Positions 11,362-18,927 of a DNA stretch of 62,732 nucleotides are shown here, piece after piece. Position 1 is the stretch's first letter. Every line of letters starts with the position of its first letter. The notes beneath the pieces are model-generated. The model saw nothing but the letters and a program-made list of their open reading frames with translations. It had not been told where the DNA came from and searched no databases. The position numbers were made by a program, and so were the translations under genes. Location: assembly GCA_002315555.1 (NCBI GenBank), contig DCHF01000021.1, positions 1-62,732 of the forward strand. The letters run 5' to 3'. The DNA comes from Lachnospiraceae bacterium UBA1759. Lineage in GTDB: Bacteria; Bacillota; Clostridia; Lachnospirales; Lachnospiraceae.

Positions 11362-11910
11362 ATGAGAAAAATACTCCAGATTTTATTTGGGCTTATTAGA
11401 TTGTTTCAAGAGAAGCTGTGGAACGGAAGGCGGTTGAAACTGCACGGCTACAAGTATTGCTTCTGCAGCGGAGCCCATTTGTATACCAATAGAAACGACA
11501 ATAGTTTTTTAGACCTTGGAACAAAGACCTGGATCAGCCAGAACTGCAGTTTTTCGGCAAGCGGCGGTAATATTACGATCGGATTCAATAATTTCTTTAA
11601 TACCAACGTAAAGATCATCGCAAAGAGCGGGATCACGATCGGGGATAACAACCTTTTCGGACCGAATGTGGTGATCGTGGATCATGATCACCGGTTTGAC
11701 GATCGGACAAAGCTGATCTGCAAGCAGGGCTTTACATCCGCGCCGATCGTGATCGGTTCGGACATCTGGATCGGTGCCAATTCGCTTATCTGTCAGGGCG
11801 TTACGATCTGTGACCATGTCGTAGTGGCGGGAAATTCGGTCGTGACAAAGCCGATTACCGAACCCGGCGTATACGGCGGGGTTCCCGCAAAAAAGATTAA
11901 AGACATTTAA
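11362..11910 (+). CDS. Left-handed beta-helix (hexapeptide) acyltransferase
   Basis: It probably O- or N-acetylates a sugar of the repeat unit with acetyl-CoA. The 182-residue protein has a short hydrophobic N-terminus and then hexapeptide repeats (GNITIGFNNFF, SGITIGDNNLFGPNVVI, APIVIGSDIWIGANSLICQG). It has the catalytic-type DHDHRFDD loop and the closing GVYGGVPAKKIK. This is the usual WbbJ/NodL-like arrangement, and the gene is full length. The 52-bp gap upstream holds no clear promoter. The donor and acceptor are inferred from the family. Confidence 0.87.
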   Translation: MRKILQILFGLIRLFQEKLWNGRRLKLHGYKYCFCSGAHLYTNRNDNSFLDLGTKTWISQNCSFSASGGNITIGFNNFFNTNVKIIAKSGITIGDNNLFGPNVVIVDHDHRFDDRTKLICKQGFTSAPIVIGSDIWIGANSLICQGVTICDHVVVAGNSVVTKPITEPGVYGGVPAKKIKDI

Positions 11911-11924
11911 TACGGAGGCGGAAA

Positions 11925-12716
11925 ATGAAAATTTCCATGGTTACAGTCACATATAACTCGGAGAAAACGGTACGGGAGACCTTTGATTCTGTTCTGAAGC
12001 AGACCTATCGCCCGCTGCAGTATGTGATCGTGGACGGGCTGTCTTCGGACGGAACGATGGATATCGTGAAAGAATATGAGCCGCGGTTTCTGGAGGCGGG
12101 AATCGAGTTTAGTTGCAAGTCTGAAAAGGACAAGGGCATCAGTGATGCATTCAATAAGGGAATCGGCCGTGCCGATGGTGATGTGATCGGACTGATCAAT
12201 TCCGATGACATGCTTGCCGATGGCGCGCTGGAGATCGTTGCTGCCGCATATGAGGAAGAGACGGCCGTTTATTACGGTAATTGCATCATCATTCGTGAGG
12301 ACGGAGACCGTGATGATAAGTATATCGTGACGCCGAAGGAGAATCTGGACCAGCTGTATCGCAATATGTGTATCTATCATCCGGCCTGTTTTGTCAGTAA
12401 GCGTGCCTATGATGAATTCGGCGGCTATGATGTCGATCTCCGTTATTGTATGGACCGCGAGCTGTTGCTTCGGTTCTACGTGAATGGCTGCATTTTTAAG
12501 TATATTCCGGAGTCGCTTGCCATCTACAGAGAGGGCGGAGTGAATCAGAAAATGTATAAAAAGAATGTTCGTGAAGGGTGCGCTATTTCGATTAAATACG
12601 GAATGGATCCTTTCAAAGCCCGTGTAAATATGTATTATAAGCTGGCAAAAACGCGGGTATGGAGAATGGTTCAGGCGGTCGGCGCAGAAAAATTCTTCCA
12701 TAAGAAGTTCAAGTAA
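11925..12716 (+). CDS. Glycosyltransferase family 2
   Basis: It transfers a sugar from a nucleotide donor to the growing repeat unit in the cytoplasm. The 263-residue protein begins with the GT2 pattern ISMVTVTYNSEKTVRETFDS and then VIVDGLSSDGTMDIV. The metal-binding motif is NSDDM in IGLINSDDMLAD, and ED/DRELLLRFY follows in the acceptor half. The length suits the WcaA-like group. The start has a GGAGGCG ribosome-binding site. It is one of only two recognisable sugar transferases inside the block, so either the repeat unit is short or further transferases lie elsewhere. Confidence 0.9.
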   Translation: MKISMVTVTYNSEKTVRETFDSVLKQTYRPLQYVIVDGLSSDGTMDIVKEYEPRFLEAGIEFSCKSEKDKGISDAFNKGIGRADGDVIGLINSDDMLADGALEIVAAAYEEETAVYYGNCIIIREDGDRDDKYIVTPKENLDQLYRNMCIYHPACFVSKRAYDEFGGYDVDLRYCMDRELLLRFYVNGCIFKYIPESLAIYREGGVNQKMYKKNVREGCAISIKYGMDPFKARVNMYYKLAKTRVWRMVQAVGAEKFFHKKFK

Positions 12717-12776
12717 AGAAATTTCGACGTAACCGGCATCAGTGGTTGATGTATAACAAAGCAAGGAGCAAAAGGC

Positions 12777-14039
12777 ATGCAGAGAAGAATGATGATCAGA
12801 GATTTTTTGGACTGGATATCCGTCTTATGGATCATTCTGTCCACAGGCTCTTTGATCGTATGCATTTTCAACATGAAATTCTGCATGTTTGCATTTGTAT
12901 TCATTGCACTCATGTACCTTTTTTTGGACCCGCATTGTAAAGCATCGCAGATCCGGGCAGCGCTGATGATCGTCTTGTTTGTAACGGTGAATTCGCTGAT
13001 CAATATCCGGTATTTCGAATTCTCGGACGATATCATCATCTTATTAATGCGTTTATTCGCGCTCGCGGTCATCTGTTCCAATCTGAGTACCGAGCGGTTC
13101 CAGACGCTTTTCTGCAGAATCGTTTTCTTTCTGTGTATTCTCAGCCTTCCGTGCTTCCTGCTTTCGGAAATGGGGATGGAGCTTCCGGGACAGACCACGC
13201 TGTGGTTCAAGGAAAAGTATTACATTTACACGTTTTATCATACCATCGGCCGATGGAAATACTTCCATCGCAACGCCGGCATCTTCTGGGAATCACCGGC
13301 ATTCGCGATCTTTATTATTACTGCGTTGATGATGCTCCTTCTGGGGTATTCCAAACAGACGCCCAGACAGCGGCTGGTCTATATGATGGTTTACTCGGTG
13401 ACCCTTTTCACGACACTTGCAACTACGGCTTATGTCGCCTATATCCTTGCGATCGTTGCGGTCATATTGAACCGGAAGCGCACAGAGAAGCTTTTCGGCA
13501 GCGGGAAAAACAGTAAATGGATCAAAATCGGATTTATACTTGCGTGTATTCTTTTGATCGTCGTTATGGCGTATATCGAAAGCACGACGCATGTCATCGA
13601 ACGCAAGCTGATCAACCGCCAGGGCTCCTACGGTACGCGTTCCAACGATACCATCAGCGGATTTGAAATCGCGCTTGAACGGGCATTCTCAGGTTACGGA
13701 TTATTCAATAATTATACACTGTCCGCACTCCTTACCAAAGGCGTGACCGATAACTCCAACTGGTTCTCGACCGCGTTTTTGTATTTCGGTTTTCCTTTTG
13801 CATTGATCTATGCATTTTTCTTCTGCAAAGGAGTCGCAAACCATTACCGCTGTTCATGGCTCAGCATGCTTTGTGTATTAGGCGCATACTTTGTCTTTAT
13901 CAATACGGAGCAGATCGGAACCATGACGCTGTTCCTTTTCTATCTGTTCCCGACAAACGGAACGGAAGGCGGGGAAAGCTCTTCACGGAAGATCAGGTCA
14001 AACAAATATGAACTTATTCGGCAAAATAAAAAAGAATAA
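12777..14039 (+). CDS. Wzy-like polysaccharide polymerase (multipass membrane protein)
   Basis: It probably joins repeat units on the outer face of the membrane. The 420-residue protein consists largely of hydrophobic segments, about ten. A large polar loop at about residues 265-305 (ESTTHVIERKLINRQGSYGTRSND) contains the Arg-rich sequence common in O-antigen polymerase loops. Sequence identity in this family is always low, so the call rests on topology and position beside a flippase. The start follows CAAGGAGCAAAAGGC. The last 32 bp overlap the flippase gene. Confidence 0.75.
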   Translation: MQRRMMIRDFLDWISVLWIILSTGSLIVCIFNMKFCMFAFVFIALMYLFLDPHCKASQIRAALMIVLFVTVNSLINIRYFEFSDDIIILLMRLFALAVICSNLSTERFQTLFCRIVFFLCILSLPCFLLSEMGMELPGQTTLWFKEKYYIYTFYHTIGRWKYFHRNAGIFWESPAFAIFIITALMMLLLGYSKQTPRQRLVYMMVYSVTLFTTLATTAYVAYILAIVAVILNRKRTEKLFGSGKNSKWIKIGFILACILLIVVMAYIESTTHVIERKLINRQGSYGTRSNDTISGFEIALERAFSGYGLFNNYTLSALLTKGVTDNSNWFSTAFLYFGFPFALIYAFFFCKGVANHYRCSWLSMLCVLGAYFVFINTEQIGTMTLFLFYLFPTNGTEGGESSSRKIRSNKYELIRQNKKE

Positions 14040-15432
14040 AGCACTGAAGGCCGGCGTTGGATACACGGTCGGTAATTATCTTTTAAAAGGCATCAGCTTC
14101 CTGACGGTCCCGATTTTTGCCCGTATCATGGATACGGACGATTTCGGTATTTACAGTACCTATATGAGCTATGATGCCATAATGGCGGTCGTGATCGGTT
14201 TTGCGCTGCACAGTAGTTTAAAGAACGCCAAATATCTGTACAAGGAAAAATTCGATGATTATATATCTTCGATCATGCTTCTTCCGATCGCGTTCCTTGC
14301 GGTACTTCTCGGTATTCTCAATCTATTTCCGGCGCCGTTTGTCAACCTTCTCAAACTGAACCGGTTTATTCTGAACCTGATGTTGATCCAGGCGTTTTCC
14401 GGGGCGATCGTTCAGGTGTTCAATAACAAGATCGGCCTGGAGTATGACTACAAAAGCTTTCTGAAGGTCTCTTTTATCAACACCGTAACGAATCTGCTTC
14501 TTTCGATCCTTCTGATGTACACGCTGTTCAGCAATGAACGCTATACCGGCAGGATCATCGGCGGTGTCGTTCCGCTTTTCTTTATAGCGATATATATCTT
14601 CTATACGTTCTTCAAAAAGCGGAGACCGGCATTCAACAGGGAGTACTGGAAATTCGGCCTGTCGTACAGCCTGCCGATCGTTCCGCACGGCCTGTCCCAG
14701 ATCATCCTGTCCTCCTTTGACAAGATCATGATCCGTAATATGATCGGTGACTCCGAAGCCGGTATTTACAGTCTGGGTATTACGATCGAAAACATCGTAA
14801 AAGTAACGACGACTTCTCTTGACACGGTCTGGGGCCCCTGGTTCTACGAACGGATGGAAGAGAAGGATTACAAGACGATCCGTCAGGTCTCCACGTATTA
14901 TGCGTACGGTATTTTCGTACTTCTCTCGTGTCTGATGATCGCAGCGCCCGAAATCGTTTGGATCATGGGCTCCGAAGCCTACCGGGATGCCAAATATGTT
15001 GTGGTTCCGCTTTTGAACTGCACGTATTTCACGTTCCTTTACACGCTTCCCGCCACGATCGAGTATTATTTTAAAAAGACGAAGATGATCGCAATCGGAA
15101 CGATGGGAGCGGCGGCACTGAATGTGATCCTGAATACGATCTGCATCCGGAGATTCGGTTATCAGGCGGCAGCTTACACAACGCTTACCGCGTATTTCCT
15201 GTATTTCCTGTTCCATTACATTATCGGCAGAAGGATCCTCGGATTCCAGTTATTTAACACGAAGATCCTGGTGCTGTTCATTGCGGGCGTATTCCTCGTG
15301 AATGCGTTCAGCTGTATCTTTATTACACATTTCTGGCTGCGTCTGGTTGTCGGGGTACTTTTCCTCGCAGTCAATCTGCTGATCGCGTATAAGCTCATTT
15401 ATCCGCAGATCACGAAAATGAAAAAGGGGTAA
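14008..15432 (+). CDS. Wzx-type polysaccharide flippase
   Basis: It turns lipid-linked repeat units across the cytoplasmic membrane. The 474-residue protein has about twelve to fourteen membrane segments and the opening typical of the RfbX/PST family: VGYTVGNYLLKGISFLTVPIFARIM, shared with many oligosaccharide flippases, then FGIYSTYMSYDAI. Length matches the family. The start lies inside the preceding gene, which suggests translational coupling, and it ends 3 bp before the second LicD gene. With the Wzy-like and Wzz-like proteins it defines a Wzx/Wzy-dependent pathway. Confidence 0.92.
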   Translation: MNLFGKIKKNKALKAGVGYTVGNYLLKGISFLTVPIFARIMDTDDFGIYSTYMSYDAIMAVVIGFALHSSLKNAKYLYKEKFDDYISSIMLLPIAFLAVLLGILNLFPAPFVNLLKLNRFILNLMLIQAFSGAIVQVFNNKIGLEYDYKSFLKVSFINTVTNLLLSILLMYTLFSNERYTGRIIGGVVPLFFIAIYIFYTFFKKRRPAFNREYWKFGLSYSLPIVPHGLSQIILSSFDKIMIRNMIGDSEAGIYSLGITIENIVKVTTTSLDTVWGPWFYERMEEKDYKTIRQVSTYYAYGIFVLLSCLMIAAPEIVWIMGSEAYRDAKYVVVPLLNCTYFTFLYTLPATIEYYFKKTKMIAIGTMGAAALNVILNTICIRRFGYQAAAYTTLTAYFLYFLFHYIIGRRILGFQLFNTKILVLFIAGVFLVNAFSCIFITHFWLRLVVGVLFLAVNLLIAYKLIYPQITKMKKG

Positions 15433-15435
15433 AAT

Positions 15436-16356
15436 ATGAAGGACCGTTATGATATCGGTGAAGAACTGAAGTGTGAATATCTGATTTCTTCAAATCGAAA
15501 AAAGCTCTGGGTCATTGAACTGGACCTTCTCGAGATGCTTGAAAATGCTTGCCGGGAACTGAACATTGATTATTTTATACTGTTTGGCTCTGCGCTCGGA
15601 GCAGTACGTCATGACGGTTTTATTCCGTGGGACGATGATATCGATCTCGGAATGACACGCGAGCATTTTGAGGTATTCCTGAAAAACTATAAAAGGTTCT
15701 TCCCGGAATATGTCGATATTCAGTACGGCGTTTCAAATTCCGGTGTTGATTTTCTTCTTCGTATCCGCGATTCCCGCTCAACCGGAATCATTCGTGGGGA
15801 GAGTCATAGAGAACGCAACAAAGGTGCGTTTATCGAGATTTATGTATTCGATCGTGTCCGGGACGACCGTTCACAGAAGCGGCAGTTATTTATGAGCAAG
15901 CTGCTTTGCAGTGCGCTTTCCATGATCAATACACCGGAGATTCGTTCCGTTAAGGGTTTCTTCCGTAAGCTGCCGCTGACTTTATTCGGAGCATCCAATC
16001 TTTGGAAGCTTTACGAGAAGGTATGTAAGAAATACGACGGAAAAGAAACCGGATACTATAATTTGGTCTCCCTGCCGAAATATGGCAATCAGCGTCGATT
16101 CATGATCGATCGGGAATCAGTCATGAGTACCGGGAAATTGCCGTTCGAGTACACGAGCGCCAGAATCCCCGTGGGCAATGACAAATACCTTACACAGCTG
16201 TACGGTGACTACATGAAGCTTCCGCCGGTTGAAAAGCGTGGTACACACCATGAGAATATCGTCTATTATGATCCGAACGTCAGTTACAAGGAGTATAACG
16301 GTTCGGATATTCCGGAACGATACTTTGGCGGCGATTCCACACTGGAACTGTTGTGA
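15436..16356 (+). CDS. LicD family phosphotransferase (second copy)
   Basis: It is a second probable transferase of a phospho-alcohol from a CDP carrier to a sugar. The 306-residue protein carries FGSALGAVRHDGFIPWDDD, with Trp65 and Asp66-Asp67-Asp68-Ile-Asp70 as the metal-binding run. Its C-terminal QLYGDYMKLPPVEKRGTHH parallels the first LicD. It differs from the copy at 10458 over most of its length, so the two probably use different acceptor sugars or different donors. It sits directly after the flippase and before the first winged-helix cytidylyltransferase. Confidence 0.9.
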   Translation: MKDRYDIGEELKCEYLISSNRKKLWVIELDLLEMLENACRELNIDYFILFGSALGAVRHDGFIPWDDDIDLGMTREHFEVFLKNYKRFFPEYVDIQYGVSNSGVDFLLRIRDSRSTGIIRGESHRERNKGAFIEIYVFDRVRDDRSQKRQLFMSKLLCSALSMINTPEIRSVKGFFRKLPLTLFGASNLWKLYEKVCKKYDGKETGYYNLVSLPKYGNQRRFMIDRESVMSTGKLPFEYTSARIPVGNDKYLTQLYGDYMKLPPVEKRGTHHENIVYYDPNVSYKEYNGSDIPERYFGGDSTLELL

Positions 16357-16360
16357 GATC

Positions 16361-16372
16361 CGGAATATTCCG
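16361..16372. promoter_or_regulatory. Palindrome CGGAATATTCCG before the first LicC-like gene
   Basis: This perfect 12-bp palindrome sits five bases after the second licD stop and about 65 bp before the next start. The same GAATATTC core recurs at 18865-18872, about 60 bp before the second winged-helix gene. A role as an operator is a guess. Confidence 0.3.
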
Positions 16373-16435
16373 ATAGAATCCGGATTTACGGAAGCCTTCG
16401 GAATTCTGATAAAGAAATAGATTTGGAGCACCGAG

Positions 16436-17335
16436 ATGAATCGTTATGAATTTGAATTAATGGCATTTCTTGAGAAAAACGGTCGTAGCAACTATACAAT
16501 GAGAACACTTTCCGACCGCCTTGAAATATCCGGAACAATGATCATGAAGTGCATTGAAGATCTTGCAAATGCGGGAATGATCGAGTCGGGAGAAATGCTT
16601 GGTGTAACGGAAAAGGGACTCGAAGCCCTGGAACCGTATCGCGTAAAAAGCGCGGTAATACTGGCGGCCGGGTTCGGATCGCGTATGATGCCGGCAACCG
16701 CAGATCGTCCGAAGCCGCTTGTTACCGTAAACGGGGTGCGGATCCTGGATACACTTTTAGACGCTCTTACCGCAGTCGGGATCAAGGATATTACGATCAT
16801 TCGCGGGTACAAGAAAGAGCGCTTTGATGAACTTCTTGTCAAATATCCGTTTGTTACGCTGGTCGATAACGATATTTACGCGGAGACCAATAACATTTCT
16901 TCCGTCATGATGGTTCTTGATAAGATCGATGCCTGCTATCTCTGTGAGTCCGATCTTTATATCACGAATCCGGACGTGATCACAAAATACCAGTACGCCA
17001 GCAACATCCTGGGATCCTATTCATTGGAGACCGATGACTGGAGTTATCAGCTGGATGCGGACGGACACATTATGAACTACCAGAAAGGAAACCGTTATTG
17101 CTACAATTACTACGGGATTTCTTACTGGACGCCGGAGGATTCCGAAAAACTGAGATCGGACTTCAAACAGGTCTATGAAGAAGAGGAAGACGGTACCGGA
17201 TATTTCTGGGAGTTTATTCCGCTTGTTCTCAGAAAAGAAAAATATGCCGTTGAGATCCGTCAGTGCGACAAGTCGGATATTATGGAAATCGATAATTATT
17301 ACGAACTTGCTCAGCTTGACCCATCCTATAACTGA
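16436..17335 (+). CDS. Winged-helix domain fused to LicC-like nucleotidyltransferase
   Basis: The 299-residue protein has two parts. Residues 1-66 look like a winged helix-turn-helix: helix ELMAFLEKN, then LSDRLEISGTMIMKCIEDLANAGMI cut by short turns, and a wing ending GVTEKGLEAL. From residue 71 it is a nucleotidyltransferase with LAAGFGSRMMP (76-86) and RPKPL around Lys93. The rest follows the phosphocholine cytidylyltransferase LicC (DNDIYAETNNISS, YLCESDLYI, DIMEIDNYYELAQLD). The predicted reaction is CTP plus a phospho-alcohol giving a CDP-alcohol for LicD. The winged helix may bind DNA or only help dimerisation. It is a clear homologue of the first two domains of the protein at 18928. 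Confidence 0.85.
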   Translation: MNRYEFELMAFLEKNGRSNYTMRTLSDRLEISGTMIMKCIEDLANAGMIESGEMLGVTEKGLEALEPYRVKSAVILAAGFGSRMMPATADRPKPLVTVNGVRILDTLLDALTAVGIKDITIIRGYKKERFDELLVKYPFVTLVDNDIYAETNNISSVMMVLDKIDACYLCESDLYITNPDVITKYQYASNILGSYSLETDDWSYQLDADGHIMNYQKGNRYCYNYYGISYWTPEDSEKLRSDFKQVYEEEEDGTGYFWEFIPLVLRKEKYAVEIRQCDKSDIMEIDNYYELAQLDPSYN

Positions 17336-17347
17336 TCGGAGATGTAA

Positions 17348-18916
17348 ATGAAGTGTTTTTGCGGAAATATTCTTACGGTTGATCGAAATGACAATGTATG
17401 CAAGTACCTTGTCGAAAGCAACGGTATGATTGAGTATGTGGGAAATGATCTCCCGGAAAAGTATGCTTCAGCGGAGATGATCGACCTCGGTGAAAAAGCG
17501 CTGCTGCCTTCTTTTGTCGATACACATCAGCATTTTGCATCGTTTTCCACGTTTCATGCCGGGCTTAATGTTATGGAAGCGGAGTCCAATATCGAGATCA
17601 AGGAGATGGTACGAGAATTTCAGCAGGGCTCCTCGAAAAAGACGCTGATCGCTTTCGGCGCATCGCCGTATTCTGTTAAAGAGGGGCGGCTCATCAATCG
17701 GGAGGAACTGGACGAGGTATGCCCGGACAAGGAGATCATGGTCGTCAAGTATGATGGGCATGCCTGCATCGTCAACTCCAAGCTTCTTCAGAAAATGGAT
17801 GAGAAAGTGAAGAATCTTCGAGGGTATCATCCGGATACCGGCGAGATGAATCAGGAAGCCTTTTTTGAATTTTCAAATTATATTACAAGCGCACTTTCGA
17901 TTCCGGAGCTCTTTGGTAATATGCAGACCGCGGTCGATTTTATGGCGGGAAAAGGCATCGGCTGCGTGCATACCGTCAGCGGTGTGGGTTTCCCCGGCAA
18001 CCTGGATATCACCATGGAAAAGATCTTTGCCAAAGGTTTGAACAACGGTTTCCAGATCCGGGTATTTCCGCAGTCACTTGATGTCAAGACCGCAACCAGC
18101 CGCAAACTCCCGCGAATCGGCGGATGCTTTGCCTGCGCACTCGACGGATGCTTCGGTTCCCATGATGCATCGCTGAACGAGCCTTACAGTGATGCGGAAG
18201 CCGGTAACGGCGTCCTATATTATGAGGATCAGAAAGTCATTGACTTCTGCAAGGCGGCAAATCGCGCGGGGCTTCAGATCGAAATGCATGCGATCGGCGA
18301 TAAGGCATTTGATCAGGCCTGCAGGGCAATCAAAGCGGCGCTTGATGATTATCCCAGAAAGGACCATCGTCACGGCATCCTTCATGATTGTCTTCCGACA
18401 GAGGAAGGAATCCGGATCTGCAGCGAGTATGGGATCCAGATGCCGGTACAGAGCGCATTTATCAACTGGAAACAGGAGCCGGACAGCTATCTTGAGGAGA
18501 TCCTTGGTCCGGAACGGCTGTCGCGCTTAAATCCGCTTCGTACATTTGAGCGGGCGGGCATTATGGTCTCTTTCGGATCGGATGCGCCGTGTACGTCACC
18601 GGACCCGATCGTATGGATCGATCGTGCCGTCAATAACGCCAATAAGAGTGAAGCGATCACGGTAAAGCAGGCGATCCGCATGTGTACGGTGAATGGATAT
18701 TCTGTTACGTTTGATGAGGATAAGCGCGGTACGCTTGAAGCAGGTAAAATTGCGGACATGGTCGTTCTTTCGGAGAATCCGTATGATATTCCGGCAGAAC
18801 AGCTGAAGAGGCTTAGAGTTGAAAAACTGTATCTTGGCGGTACAGAATACCGGAGCTGCAAAGAGAATATTCTGAGAGCAGCCCTTCGGGGATTGACATC
18901 CGGTCAAAAAGCATAA
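17348..18916 (+). CDS. YtcJ-type amidohydrolase (amidohydrolase family 3)
   Basis: It is a metal-dependent hydrolase of amides or related C-N bonds, predicted cytoplasmic because no signal peptide is visible. The 522-residue protein has the metal motif His60-Gln-His62 in PSFVDTHQHF. It also has MHAIGDKAFD, HRHGILHDC and the late aspartate in VSFGSDAPCTSPDP. A composite beta-sandwich closes the chain (GTLEAGKIADMVVLSENP). It lies between two LicC-like genes, 12 bp from each, clearly in the same operon. That suggests it frees an amine or amino alcohol from an N-acyl precursor, which is inference. Family members include AepA-like proteins and N-substituted formamide deformylase. Confidence 0.87.
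   Translation: MKCFCGNILTVDRNDNVCKYLVESNGMIEYVGNDLPEKYASAEMIDLGEKALLPSFVDTHQHFASFSTFHAGLNVMEAESNIEIKEMVREFQQGSSKKTLIAFGASPYSVKEGRLINREELDEVCPDKEIMVVKYDGHACIVNSKLLQKMDEKVKNLRGYHPDTGEMNQEAFFEFSNYITSALSIPELFGNMQTAVDFMAGKGIGCVHTVSGVGFPGNLDITMEKIFAKGLNNGFQIRVFPQSLDVKTATSRKLPRIGGCFACALDGCFGSHDASLNEPYSDAEAGNGVLYYEDQKVIDFCKAANRAGLQIEMHAIGDKAFDQACRAIKAALDDYPRKDHRHGILHDCLPTEEGIRICSEYGIQMPVQSAFINWKQEPDSYLEEILGPERLSRLNPLRTFERAGIMVSFGSDAPCTSPDPIVWIDRAVNNANKSEAITVKQAIRMCTVNGYSVTFDEDKRGTLEAGKIADMVVLSENPYDIPAEQLKRLRVEKLYLGGTEYRSCKENILRAALRGLTSGQKA
18865..18872. promoter_or_regulatory. GAATATTC palindrome before the second winged-helix gene
   Basis: The sequence AGAATATTCT (18864-18873) is a 10-bp palindrome inside the 3' end of the amidohydrolase gene. 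It shares its 8-bp core with the palindrome at 16361. It could be a coding coincidence, because it encodes Glu-Asn-Ile-Leu. Confidence 0.22.
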
Positions 18917-18927
18917 AGAGGATTAGA

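Noticed and set aside
14323..15216. Minus-strand open frame of 297 codons opposite the flippase
   Set aside because: The translation is rich in Arg, Asp and His without motifs, as expected from the complement of a hydrophobic gene.
18864..18927. Independent promoter for the triple-fusion gene
   Set aside because: A TTGACA occurs at 18893-18898, but the -10 position about 17 bp later reads as AAGCAT or similar and overlaps the ribosome-binding site, so a transcript start here is not convincing.
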